From: Siphonodentalium dalli
Lineage: Eukaryota > Mollusca > Scaphopoda > Gadilida > Siphonodentaliidae
Assembly (NCBI GenBank): GCA_032622095.1
Contig: CP136066.1
Coordinates: forward strand, 188,888,716-188,952,715
DNA length: 64,000 nucleotides
Reading direction: 5' to 3'
Program-made: the position numbers and the translations under genes
Shown: positions 35,356-45,735 of the stretch, piece after piece
Numbering within the stretch: the stretch's first letter is position 1
Layout: the number at the start of each line of letters is the position of its first letter
Notes under the pieces: model-generated
Told to the model about the DNA's origin: nothing
Databases searched by the model: none
Seen by the model: only the letters and a program-made list of their open reading frames with translations

Positions 35356-36280
35356 AAGCAAGACAAAAAAAGCAATAAGAAGAAAAAGAAACCAAGTTAG
35401 AGCCCCACTCCACCTGACCCACCTGAACCACGGCCTACACAGACATGGAAACTAAGAAAAAGAAAATTCAAGACAGGGCGTAAGGGCGATCTCCGGATGA
35501 GCCCACCACCGTCCTCGTGGCACCCTTTGGGCGGGCACGCAAATCCTTTCGTTGCATCTCGTGCGCACTCCAACGGAATTAATCTTTGTAGACAGTCAAC
35601 ACGGAGACTTTTAAATAGTTTCAGTATTTTACCTGACTTTTAAAGACCCATTGGGGGTATTTTGTCAAGACTTTAGGGGATTTCGGAGTGCCAAGAACAT
35701 ATAACACATAACTCAATAATATTGAACAAACAAGGCATTGGATATATTCTTTGTTAACACTAAGTATAATCAACATCACAGTAGGGTTGGTCACAGGTCG
35801 AGATTGCATGTTTTTTGTTACTTTTTGTGTACCGATATCGCAATAAACATTGAATTAATTAATTTAATTTCCCGGGTGAAATTCCATGATTGTAAGCGAT
35901 GCAAAGCAAAATCACTCACAAAGTCACTTAAATCGTGCAATTTGGAGAACTTCACCGACAGTGGAATGTATTATTATAGCTATAGGTATATTAGCTAAGA
36001 AATATATTAGCTAAACTGTTTTTTCAATGTTATAAACTTCCCTGTCACAACATAAAAGTTTCGAGGTTTTGAACTGGTATAGTATAATCTATATATGGGC
36101 GTAGCTTTTGAGTGGAGAATCGTGACATGAGCTATGGAATGTGAAGTGAGTGTGAAACTCGAAGTGCACTGATAGAACAGAATTGTAAACAGACTTTGCA
36201 CATCCACATCCACTATATTTGGTTTACTAGATTGAGACATTTTGTATTATTTATTAAAATTATTTAATGTTGTTGACTTA
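35356..36280. other. No gene recognised
   Basis: Lysine-codon-rich sequence just after the ORF at 35032 (AAGAAGAAAAAG), then ordinary AT-rich DNA up to the edge of the first duplicated segment. Confidence 0.4.
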
Positions 36281-37029
36281 TACTTCATTTCTTGAATATA
36301 TATTTTTATTGCAATTTAATATTTTATTTCAAAGATGGTCTCTATCTCTTCCTATAACACGTTCTATATAGTGTCCTGGATATATACAATAATAAATATG
36401 AATCGAAAACACATGTACGGAAATGCTTCTATCAATTAATATTGATTTTATTGCGACTTTTCTGGTATAATATACGTACAATCAATTTGGGACATTTTAC
36501 AGCTCGCGTTATTTCGGAACGTACCATGTGGCATAACTGTTATCTAAAAATAGTAACGAACATATGTCCCACTTGATTATCGCATTATATAATAAAATAT
36601 CGATACAAAATCAATATTAATTGATAGAAGCGATTGAGTTTGATTGTTCAACCACATGTAATATATAGTGAACCATTTGTTCTTTTTATGCCAAAAGTCA
36701 TAATTATGTTTTCATACTTTCTGTCAAATTTATCCATCTCTGCATGAGTGTCGGGTTATATATTTCCAAATATAGTTTGAAAGTATGAAAGCATGAAATG
36801 CCATGCAGTTGGAAATTTTCAACCACAACAGGGATAGGTGTAAATGGAATTTCGTGTTGGTAGTTGGAATTTTTCGTATGGGTGTACTATGTTGGCAAAA
36901 CCACTGTAAACTTTCCCAAATGGAGGCGGCCCTCTATAGCTCGACCCTGAATGAGCAATGTCTCCAAAACTGGCAAAACATATGAATAAATGAAACAGAG
37001 AAAGAGACCAAGCGGTTAACCATATATAA

Positions 37030-37035
37030 TTTATT
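37030..37035 (-). terminator. Putative polyadenylation signal, copy A
   Basis: AATAAA on the minus strand, conserved with 49938-49943 in copy B. In copy A it is separated from the gene by about 2.4 kb of extra sequence, so another signal may be used. Confidence 0.3.
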
Positions 37036-37250
37036 GTATAATCAAGCAGATTTCAAAAAAGCAATAAGTTATCTAAATTTAACAAACAAAGTAAACAATG
37101 ATAAATAATAGCATGCAAATAATTTTTGCGGAGAAATATCATCAACTGTTTGAATTTTGTGCTCCCAGAAGTTCACCTGACAAGTAACCACTGAACCTTT
37201 CAGACGAATCCCATCGTCGTGACTCTATTTCCCCGTCGTTAAGTCTCCAT

Positions 37251-37401
37251 TTAACCCTTTGATGACGGGAGCTGCGTTGGCGCAACATTAAAGACCATGT
37301 GCCAATGCATTCTCTTAAATATGCGGCAAATATATAAGAGAATGCATTGGCACATGGTCTTTAATGTTGCGCCAACGCAGCTCCCGTCATCAGAAGGTTA
37401 A
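37251..37401. mobile_element. 151-bp TTAA-bounded palindrome enclosing the CCAATGCATTCTC core
   Basis: Arms start TTAACCCTTTGATGACGGGA and end with the near-complement TCCCGTCATCAGAAGGTTAA, with TTAA at both edges. The centre holds the core GTGCCAATGCATTCTC and its complement. The CCCTTT after TTAA recalls piggyBac-type ends. Copy B (50168-50177) keeps TTAACCCTTT but then jumps to sequence found at 39668 in copy A. Copy B therefore appears to have a deletion that starts inside this element. Confidence 0.75.
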
Positions 37402-38618
37402 CTATGTTCGCAGCACTGGTTGACTCCATGTCCCGAGACTAACGGTCAGTTGACAGCCTCTGAATTGAGTTGCCCAATTCCGGTTTTGGGTACAAGCTGT
37501 CGTTATGCACTGCATAATATGCAGACACTCGATGAAGCAAGTACCCAACATGCAACAACGCAATAACAGATACGGCCAGCCGCCAACGTTCCACTATCTC
37601 CGAAGTAGAAGTCCCCCATGACTGCAGGTTGAAGTAAATAATAAAACATGAATTTATATAACTCGAAAGTTATGAGACCATATTCTAATGCTCAAATTGA
37701 GAGCTCATAGCAAGTTTACGATGTTTCGGCCATGTGACACATCCTCCAAGTTCAACGGATATTACGACCATAAAAAAAAATATTACACCAAAATTACTAA
37801 CACTCATAGTTATGTTATTAATTTTTTTAACTGATGATATTCTCCGCATTATATACATCACATAAATTTACAACAAAACAAGATAATATAACTGATCACA
37901 AATTGATTCTACTAATCTACTGTTCTATTTAAATAAAAATCCTTTTCGGAATCCACCGAAGTTATTTCTATTCTTTTCTCCTGAAAAAGAAAGAAGAAAT
38001 ATAATTTTAGTTGCAGCAGATTTTTTTATATTCATATTGGTTCAAAGAGTTTTGTTATCTATACGCGAGCATGGAGAAAATTTAAGTACATGTATATATT
38101 TTGTGTTGAATTATGGCAATGCGTTCACAATGTTATACTGTTTATTACCGTAAAAATGGGAAAATTAGGCATGAAGAATGAAAATACTAGAAAATGACTC
38201 ATATAACATAATCTGACATAATTAAGTCACTCAGAGAGGTTGAATGTCACCTGCACACAGTGTTGGGGGCCGGGCGACCTATCGCCCGTGATGACCTATC
38301 GCCCGTGATTGGCCGGAGACACACGTATCATAGTAGCGATGTAATAGTAGGTATGTTGTCTGACGATGGTGCAATATTTAATGACAAGTGGTCGTTGTTA
38401 TTACTGGGTAATCGATTTTGAGGGTCAGTCAATCTTTGAAATTGAACAAGGAACATCGTTCCAATACCACGTTTTAGCAAGTCGGAGTTCATATTGGCTT
38501 GTCCTCCTTTATATTCAATTACAAAATAATAAATAAATAAATAAAAATAAAATAATGTAATCCACAGTCACCCCTGACATTTATCATTCAAGCTTGATTA
38601 TAGCGTGCCTGTCGTTTG

Positions 38619-38709
38619 CAGGATGAGGTCCTCAGGTGTAAATTTGGTGAAGCTATCCCGCATTGCGGTCTAGCATCACCAAATTCACCCTTTGTGGACC
38701 TCATTCTGC
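38619..38709. repeat. Palindrome of the GCAGAATGAGG family
   Basis: Starts GCAGGATGAGG and ends CCTCATTCTGC. The arms carry AAATTTGGTGA and TCACCAAATT around CCCGCATTGCGG. Diverged relative of 6257-6349. Confidence 0.7.
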
Positions 38710-38950
38710 ATAGCCTCATATGCTGTGTGAGACATAGACATAGATTTAACTTCCCAAATGGTGAATATTGTGCAATGTGTCGTCTGCCAATTTGGGGATA
38801 TAGAGAAATTAAACTAAACAAGAATTATAATCTATGAGAAGAAGTTTCTTTTGAAGAACTTTTTTGAATATTTGCTACTACCACCAAGTTCTGCAACCAC
38901 GGCGGTGAAATTCGATAATAAAAAAACTTTCCAAAGAAGATGATACCTAA

Positions 38951-39060
38951 GCAGAATGAGGTCCCCAGTGGGTGAATTTAGTTATGCTTAGTCTATGGTT
39001 ATGCTAACCCGCTATGCGGAATAGCGTCGCTAAATTCGCCGTCTGGGGACCTCATTGTGA
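38951..39060. repeat. Palindrome of the GCAGAATGAGG family
   Basis: Starts GCAGAATGAGGTCCCCAG and ends with the complement CTGGGGACCTCATT, with an extra piece near the centre (CCCGCTATGCGG). Confidence 0.7.
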
Positions 39061-39085
39061 GAATAAGTATTTAATCGCTGCAGTT

Positions 39086-39510
39086 ATAGTTACCCTATTG
39101 ACCCTTTACCCAACAGAATGGCCCTGTGCCAATGCATTCTCTTATATATGCGAGTCGACCGTAGGTCGCCTCGCATATATAAGAGAATGCATTGGCTTAA
39201 GACATTAAAAATTATAAAATTGTTAAAGAATGTAAGAAAAAATGGTAAAAAGTGTTAAAAAAATATTTTTTTTAGGCCAATGCATTCTCTTATATATGCG
39301 AGGCGACATATAGTCGATCGCATATATAAGAGAATGCATTGGCACAGGGAATAACTGTAACTATCACAGTGTGGTCAAGGAGCCGGTTCCAATGATATCC
39401 ATATTTGTATGGTTCTATTGAGACAGACCGAAGATATTTTAGGCTGTTGAAGCTTTATTTGGCCGGTTTTGGTCGGTTTGTTGGGTAAAGGGTTAATAGG
39501 GAGGTTTAGC
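39086..39510. mobile_element. Nested foldback with two CCAATGCATTCTC cores
   Basis: Two self-complementary cores (39128-39196 and 39276-39343) are separated by about 80 bp that match the spacer of the 11667-12131 element. Further out, CCCTATTGACCCTTTACCCA near 39093 is mirrored by TGGGTAAAGGGTTAATAGGG near 39482. It lies in the 2.4 kb that copy B lacks, downstream of the gene 2A stop codon. Confidence 0.7.
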
Positions 39511-39744
39511 TTGGAAACATAACTTCGACCGTCAAATGATATCAGACTATATATACTTTTCGACTTTGAAGGTGTGGCGGGAAATAAATAGTCTGTTGAT
39601 AAACTCAGCATAAAACCGAGCGTAAGTTTATATATATATACACGAGTATAGCATCATTATAAATTATAGACTTTAGTATGGCTGCTATGGCATGTTTCGT
39701 GTCTCATTGACAACACTAACGAAATCGTTGTCTCATTGACAACA

Positions 39745-39770
39745 CTAACGAAATCGCTGTGTTTTTGTTG
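39745..39770 (-). CDS. Gene 2A, terminal coding exon
   Basis: After an acceptor (pyrimidine-rich CTTTTTTCCG upstream, then GATATTGAG) the frame continues in the phase left by exon 3 and reads PTKTQRFR followed by TAG. The same eight residues and stop occur in copy B with one synonymous change (ACA versus ACC). A 29-bp tandem duplication and the 2.4-kb extra sequence of copy A both lie downstream of the stop. An alternative acceptor 15 nt further (CACAG) would give a longer frame in copy B but not in copy A. Confidence 0.5.
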
Positions 39771-39911
39771 CTCAATATCGTCGGAAAAAAGATCAAAGAC
39801 TAAACTAAATATTTTCTCGCTTCGTTATTATAGTCTGTTATGTCTGATGGGCGAAGTTAAATTTGTTTTCTATCTAAACCTCGCTAATGATATTTGTAGG
39901 TGGTAACTTAC

Positions 39912-40040
39912 GCTCTTCGGCCTCCCTCTGTCTTCTTACTATCGCCTCCTCCTCCTCCCTCTGTCTCTCCTCGTTTATCTCTTGTTGGCGTCTGGCCTCC
40001 TCCGCTGCTAATGACTCTTCAACGCGGATTCTTTCTTTTT
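39912..40040 (-). CDS. Gene 2A, exon 3: charged E/R-rich helix
   Basis: 129 nt on the minus strand between the acceptor ATATCATCAACAG and the donor GTAAGTTACC. Read in the phase set by exon 2, it encodes EKERIRVEESLAAEEARR and continues with QQEINEERQREEEEAIVRR and QREAEE. This is an uninterrupted, highly charged alpha-helix or coiled coil of about 43 residues. The next exon joins in phase 1. Copy B (50387-50512) keeps the frame and is exactly one codon shorter (one E of the EEEE run). About half of the substitutions between copies alter amino acids, mostly conserving charge and helicity, so constraint is moderate. No family is recognised. Confidence 0.75.
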
Positions 40041-40079
40041 CTGTTGATGATATAGAAACATGGCATGACTAGAGGATCT

Positions 40080-40110
40080 TCATTAGGGCGGGGGCGGGGG
40101 GGGGGGGGGT
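40080..40110. repeat. Poly-G tract in intron 2 of gene 2A
   Basis: A long G run (poly-C on the coding strand) sits about 45 bp upstream of the exon 3 acceptor. A 23-bp run occupies the same intronic position in copy B (50564-50586). Confidence 0.7.
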
Positions 40111-40319
40111 AGTGACCACATTGGAATTTCCAACTGTAAATCACATTTAAGCAGAACGAAATTTATAAATCCGAGAACCTCTATTTGCATCACCCACATA
40201 CATAGCCTATAAGGTTGTAATGTTCTAACAGGTATACCTCAAACTTTGCAACTGTCCAACCCAACACGCCCCTGTGGTTGGACATTTCCAACTAAAATGC
40301 TGCTTTTATAGACCGTATT

Positions 40320-40440
40320 ATTGTCGTCGTCGTCATTTTTATTGCTGTTGTTATTGTTGTTGTTGTTGTTGTTGCTGCTGCTATTGGTGTTGTTGTTTTT
40401 GTTGTTGTTATTGTTGCTGTTGTTCGAAGTATTGTCGGGT
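40320..40440. repeat. GTT/GTC trinucleotide microsatellite in intron 2
   Basis: An imperfect array of GTT, GTC and GCT triplets in the intron of gene 2A. A shorter version lies at the same place in copy B (50808-50890). The apparent threonine-rich frame on the minus strand is an artefact of this array. Confidence 0.75.
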
Positions 40441-40553
40441 CTTTTGACAAAATGAGATTGAACATATTACTGATGAACAATAATTCAATTTTATTTCTTT
40501 GCAGTTGAGCATTATAATAGGACTATATTTGAGTAATTTCCATTACAACTTAC

Positions 40554-40621
40554 CTCGTTCGACCAGATAGTCGTTCGCGGCATACACCGCCATAACAAGC
40601 CAAGAGAATCCTGGAAACATT
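40554..40621 (-). CDS. Gene 2A, exon 2: start codon and hydrophobic N-terminus
   Basis: The minus strand shows the acceptor TTTCCTTACAG, one base, then ATG at 40620 and 22 codons (MFPGFSWLVMAVYAANDYLV plus ER) to the donor GAG|GTAAGT. The split codon joins exon 3 in the open phase, giving a 73-residue protein over exons 2-4. Residues 2-14 are hydrophobic and AYAA-like, consistent with a short secretory signal or membrane anchor ahead of the charged helix. Copy B has the same splice sites and length. Together the paralogues define a small two-member family of unknown function, probably secreted or membrane-tethered helical peptides (inference). Confidence 0.75.
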
Positions 40622-40790
40622 CTGTAAGGAAATAATGAAAAACAGTCAAATTTTATTTATTTTTTAAAAGTGATAAACATATAAAACGGGAAAATATCCA
40701 CCATGAAATAATAATAAAACATAAAATAAAACAAATTAAATCGGATAAAAAAATGTAAAAACATCATATATATAGGGCTGTGATATATTA

Positions 40791-41434
40791 GGTGACACTC
40801 CACAGTTTCGAATTATCAGTAGGGGTGATTTTATAGATATAAAGTGCTAGTGGTTTCTGGCACCATTCATGTGGTATGTATATTGAGACAAGGTGGGATA
40901 TGAATTTGTGTAATTTTAGAAGGTGTTCTAGACTGATGAAAAAATTAAGTGCAAGTGACCTTGACCCCACCCATTGACAGCAGTAGCGTTTTGTGCGAAA
41001 CAGTGGCTCTATACTGGGTCAATTTTTTAGCACCCAAAATTTGTCATCTGCATTAAAAATTGATTTTCTGGAAAATTTAACGGCGAAATTTTGAAATTTT
41101 TTCACATTGATGTTGGAAGCCAGAGGCCTTTAAACCAACATTGGTGACCATGCTTGAAAAAATCTGGTATTCGTGCCTCTTGGGTATGAAAATGCAATAT
41201 TTTGGTCATTTTTGAATAAAAATCACATTTTCGATCAAAAGATCAAGGGCCATAACTCTTGATAGCCCATATATTATGGAAATTATGTATCAAATTCTGA
41301 ATGCCTATTCTGTACTAATTTCAGGCATATATATATTGTCTATATGGTTTGGGATCATACTCCAGATAAATTTCAATGAATCTATGGGCCCCCTATTTCT
41401 GGGCCCATACCTGTTGAAACTGTGGAGTGTCACC
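40791..41434. mobile_element. TTA-flanked inverted-repeat element in intron 1 of gene 2A
   Basis: Termini GGTGACACTCCACAGTTTC and GAAACTGTGGAGTGTCACC, with TTA directly repeated at 40788-40790 and 41435-41437. Copy B has the uninterrupted site (GATATATTATAAAAAACTT at 53252-53270) with a single TTA. This proves the insertion and its 3-bp duplication. TTA is a TWA-type target, as used by PIF/Harbinger elements. 644 bp, no transposase. Confidence 0.85.
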
Positions 41435-41671
41435 TTATACAAAACTTAAAAGTTATCATATGACAACTATCCGCGATTCCCATGCACCATCTAAACGTGT
41501 TAAACATGCATGCGTTACCCTAGTATTATAACTACATGTATGCCGCTAAATGATTGTTATTTCTGCTCACTGTTGTATACAATAATTATATCTCGCTCTT
41601 GATTAATGTTTTATTAGTAGGTGCTTAATGCCTCGCCTTTATATAATGAAAAGTAATTAAAATATACTTAC

Positions 41672-41711
41672 ATTAACTTGTATTTATATTTCTACGCTCC
41701 CTTTATCGATA
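41672..41711 (-). promoter_or_regulatory. Gene 2A first (non-coding) exon and core promoter
   Basis: The minus strand has a donor AAT|GTAAGT ending at 41672, preceded within 40 nt by TTATCGATAAAGGGAG. Both the donor and the TATCGATA (41704-41711) are conserved in copy B (53412 and 53444-53451). TATCGATA is the sequence of the insect DRE core-promoter element; whether it acts so here is inference. The start site probably lies between the two. The GAGGGT element at 41757 is inserted about 45 bp upstream. Confidence 0.5.
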
Positions 41712-42499
41712 AGACATGTAAAACTATTAAATATCAATACAAGACGTAGAATAGAAGAGGGTGGCGACCCCCTCCCCCTAGCATCCGGCATCCGGCTTAA
41801 AATGGACCCCGGCATCCGGAATACGCCATAACAGAGAGGCGGCATCCGGAATACTATATGATTAAATTTATTGAAAACATACTCAGGAACGAAGTGAACG
41901 TTGGCATGAGGTATTGTAATTACTCCAAAACTTTGAACTGTAGCACTAAAACCACGGAACCGGACCTGGTGGGTCCAATATGGCCGCGAGTAAGTTAGAC
42001 AGGGCGTATATATGTATGATATGAGATCATACCTTTAGTAAAAAGTTTAATCTTTCCGTAAAGCTGCTAAATCAAATCATTACTAGCCAATACGGAGACT
42101 AGCATTTCCATAGATGACATATATGGAAGTCATGAATATTCAAAAGCTCCACATATATGGAAATGCTACTCCATAACTTTGATCTCTAGCAATAAAACCA
42201 CGGAACCGGGGCTGCATGGAAGAATCTCTGATACCACGGAACCGGACCTGCATGGTGGATCTAATATGGCCGGGAGTTAATGACATGATATGGCGTATTG
42301 GGTGGGGGTGAAAGGCATAGACCATGTTCCAAATGACAGGAGTGCTATAATATACGGAATGAGGAGAAGTTGAAGTGGCATGTGCGGAAACCACCTATAG
42401 CTAATCTTGGGTGACCGTTCATGGTCGTACACGGTAGTGTTGAACACCAGGGACACGCAAATAGAAAACTAACATCTTTTTAATATTTAATATTTCAAA

Positions 42500-42917
42500 T
42501 TAAAGGTACTCAATCCATTATATCATCACATTCCAACAAGAACGACAACATGTTTTAAAATGCCGCTTCAGTTATCAGAATCTAATAATTGCCCAAATAT
42601 AACGAAAAGCACAATCAACTATAGTATCAACATTTTGTTCAACGAAATTTTGCCGGTTTGTCAAATATCTGACACAAAAAGCCACTTGATTTTAAATTTA
42701 TCCATCTTTACCCGCAATTTGGTCAATGGAATTCTTCTCGATGACTGTCTATTGGGCCACTTAAAATAATAGATTTCAAACATCGATATTTGATCACTCT
42801 GAGCTGTGATGGATGGGTTCCTCGACTCGAATCAAATATGTTTCCCCCCCCCCCCACCCCCACCGAAGCCAAGGAAATGGTAATTTGCGAGCGTTGATTC
42901 GGATTGAGTACCTTTAA
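42500..42917. mobile_element. TTAA element nested in the GAGGGT element
   Basis: TTAAAGGTACTCAATCC at the left and GGATTGAGTACCTTTAA at the right, with TTAA at both edges. Its left half matches the truncated copy at 12710. It contains a C run near 42844. Confidence 0.8.
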
Positions 42918-43016
42918 CAAACGTATAGCATTATACGTGCAATATAGTATAATAAATCTAACAATGTGATGATTTCACATAACTCTAGGAGTTAAGATTA
43001 TAATAATTCATGTTTA

Positions 43017-43914
43017 CACACCGTATTACCGATCCGGATTACCACCGGTCACGATGCGGATCACTACCGGCTGTTTTGACAAAAGCGTGCCACGTGGCAT
43101 CATTGTAGTTGGATCATTTTCGCCCTACATTCCGTGGAAGGTGTGAATTTTTTCTCCCTTCGTGTATAGGAGTAACTGGGCTAGCGGAGGACGCCGATAA
43201 ATCTGATAAGTATACAATATATGTTCACTTATTCTTATATTTGTAACGCATGTTTACCATTGTGTTTCATTATTTCGAGCAGTAGCTGATATGGATGGTT
43301 CATGTTTTATTTCTTTATGCGGTATTCTCGTGGTACGAAAAGATAGACCATTTACTAAGTCATTCGCCTAATGTACACGTTTGTATGTTCGATTTGTGGC
43401 CATCTGGGACGTTTTGAACATAGATACCCATGAAATGAACGGGTACGGATCTGTACCGGCAGATAGTGAACGGTGCCGATCCGCATCCTGTTTTTTGGAA
43501 CCCATGAGTATGGAAATCGATACTACGCGTTTAATTTACATTCAACTTGACAAACCATATTGCCATTTTGTACAGTTATGGACATTCTTGTATACGCAAC
43601 AGAAATAAGAGAAAAATCCATGCATTTGCATCATGTATTGTGCCAATGAAGATAAATAATGGGCCACTTGCAACTAGATCCTAGTAACATATGCTACCTC
43701 TAAGGTTATCGTAGGCGATTATTTTATATTTTCTTGGCGTGGCCATTTTCTAATGTATGTAAGAAAGGCGGCGGCAACAAACTTTGTGTGGGTTACATTC
43801 AGATATATAATATAATTAACGTTTTAGTCGACCTACCGTTACACAAATTGCCACTTTCAGCCGGTAGTGATCCGTATCGTGACCGGTGGTAATCCGGATC
43901 GGTAATACGGTGTG
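43017..43914. mobile_element. CACACCG-ended element with 5-bp duplication, nested
   Basis: Long inverted termini (about 58 bp) begin CACACCGTATTACCGATCCG and are mirrored to 43914. GTTTA is repeated directly at 43012-43016 and 43915-43919. A CAC terminal triplet with a 5-bp duplication is seen in the Transib superfamily; the match is suggestive only. An internal GTACCGGCAGATAGTGAACG resembles the subterminal sequence. 898 bp, without a transposase frame. Confidence 0.75.
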
Positions 43915-44455
43915 GTTTACAAACACCTCATGTCACACCACACACTCGCAATATCATGCACTTTGATCAGTGATTAATTATTGAAGCAATTGTGAGGCAC
44001 GGGCACTCATGTTCCCGCCCAATTATATTTTGTAGCATATTATTTCATATCCGTGAACTTGTAAATATTTGGCACTTGTCGCCTCCCTGCAGTCCATGTC
44101 GATACAGTACATATGTCCATGCATTTGTTTTTTTGAATAAGAACACTTGAAATCATAGCCCATATTGGGTCATATTGGGTCATATTAGTGTTATAACGCT
44201 CAAAGGTGGAGGAATATTTTGATTGAATGATCGGGGGTGCGTACTATAATTGATCAATGAAGATGTGTGGAGCGAATACAATGCATAGGCATATTGTAAT
44301 TACGACAGACCGTTTTACAACTCAAGCGAATACTAAAGATATTTATACTTTGGATAAGGGACCAGTCACCGTAGCTCAAAAGATAACTGACATTGTTCGA
44401 ACGCTAATTGGCGTGTTATAAATTTTCAGTCAAAACATGTATTCATTATCTTAAT

Positions 44456-44943
44456 TTAAAGGTACTCAATCCGATAAAACTCCTCTCAATTACTATTTCA
44501 ATGGCTTCGGGGGTCAAAAATATTTGATTCGAGTCGAGGAAGTGACCCATCAAAGCTCAGATTTGTTAGATATCGATTTTAGAAATCTATTATTTTTCAT
44601 TATCGGGAATACTTTCTGGCCCAGATCTCAGTCAAAATTGCGTTATTATTACCACTTGATTTTAGAGTTATCCATCCTTGTCTGTTTGAATAGAGTTTTG
44701 GTGTACAAATCTCGAGCAGGATACGAAATTGACGGCAATTATTAGTACGCATCTCGAGAATATAACAAATTTCAAAAATCAATATCTAATAACTCTGAGC
44801 TTTGTTTGATGGGTTCCTCGACTCGAATCAAATATTTTTTACCCCCAAAGCCAAAGAAATAGTAATATAGGACCCTCTGATCGGATTGTTGTTGTTGGAA
44901 TCTGTTGAGATGGGGACCCTCTGTTCGGATTGAGTACCTTTAA
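44456..44943. mobile_element. TTAA element nested in the GAGGGT element
   Basis: TTAAAGGTACTCAATCCGAT at the left and GGATTGAGTACCTTTAA at the right. It is nearly identical, in reverse orientation, to 52632-53077, which lies inside the sister GAGGGT element of copy B. Confidence 0.8.
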
Positions 44944-44972
44944 ATCGTAATTTATATAATTGTAATACAATA

Positions 44973-45240
44973 TTAAAGGTACACAATCCGATCAGACGCT
45001 CCTAAATTACTATTTCTTTCGAGGGTAAAAATATTTGATTCTAGTCGATGAACTCACCCGTCAAAGCTCAGATTGATCAATATAGATTTTTGAAGTTTGT
45101 TATTTCAAATGTTTGATTACCAGAAACACGAGGTCAAACGGACGATCTTGCAGATAATGATGGATAACTCTAAAATCAAGTGATTATACCACTTGATTTT
45201 GGAGTTATCCATCTTTATCGGCAAGATAATATAACAAACC
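44973..45240. mobile_element. TTAA element, truncated, adjacent to the previous one
   Basis: It starts TTAAAGGTACACAATCCGAT and follows the inner sequence of the family in the opposite sense (CTCCTAAATTACTATTTC). The right end is missing after about 45240. Confidence 0.6.
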
Positions 45241-45565
45241 GATATCGCAGATAAGCATTGCGATTTATTTTAACAGTAGGTACGATATATTAATTATCAC
45301 TATTTAGATATGTCAGATGTGATAACGAGACGTATAATTAGCTAAATTGTGGAAAATAGAGTGTCCGAGCAAAGAAATATAAATTAGCGGACGTAATTTC
45401 GTTGTGCTTTTGCTGTTTAACGTCAAGAAAAATTATCAATGGAAGCATCCGGCATCCGATATATGTGCCCGACGGCATCCGGCGTACGGTGGTCTGGCAT
45501 CCGGAATACGCCATAACAGACCCCGCATCCGGCGTACGAAAAAGGGGGTCGTCACCCTCATAGAA

Positions 45566-45735
45566 CAATGGGGACGTCATCGCTTTATTTATGTACGTAC
45601 GTTAGCAACGCGTTGACGTGCGCTATTTCCTGGAAACCTTTGACCCTGCGTTAACATATTTCACGCGAAGTGGCGTCTTAAACTTTCACGAAGGGGCAAT
45701 TATATGCTACAACCCCTTTTTTCTTGTGTGCGCAG
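45566..45735 (-). promoter_or_regulatory. Conserved upstream block of gene 2A
   Basis: About 170 bp strongly similar to 53503-53672 upstream of gene 2B. It includes GGGGACGTCATCG (a CRE-like half site), TTCCTGGAAACCTTTGACCC and ATTATATGCTACAACCCC. In copy B this block is next to the core promoter; in copy A it is 3.8 kb away because of the GAGGGT element. The regulatory role is inferred from conservation and position. Confidence 0.4.

Larger units (their letters stand above)
41757..45559. mobile_element. GAGGGT-family inverted-repeat element, 3.8 kb, with nested insertions
   Basis: Left end GAGGGTGGCGACCCCC and right end GGGGGTCGTCACCCTC are flanked by ATAGAA at 41751-41756 and 45560-45565. 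The unoccupied site in copy B (GTATTTTAGAACAATGG near 53486-53502) has no element. Subterminal repeats of GGCATCCGGAATACGCC-type words occur at both ends. Inside are at least four younger insertions, listed separately. No transposase is recognised. It separates the gene 2A core promoter from a conserved upstream block. Confidence 0.85.
36281..45735. repeat. Segmental duplication, copy A (carries gene 2A)
   Basis: It is colinear and in direct orientation with 48808-53672. It starts at TACTTCATT...TTGAATATAT and ends at CGCAGGATTCA. Copy A is longer because of sequence absent from copy B: about 2.4 kb (37257-39667), a 644-bp element (40791-41434) and a 3.8-kb element (41757-45559). The remaining about 2.6 kb aligns throughout with scattered substitutions, so the duplication predates the insertions. 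Confidence 0.9.
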
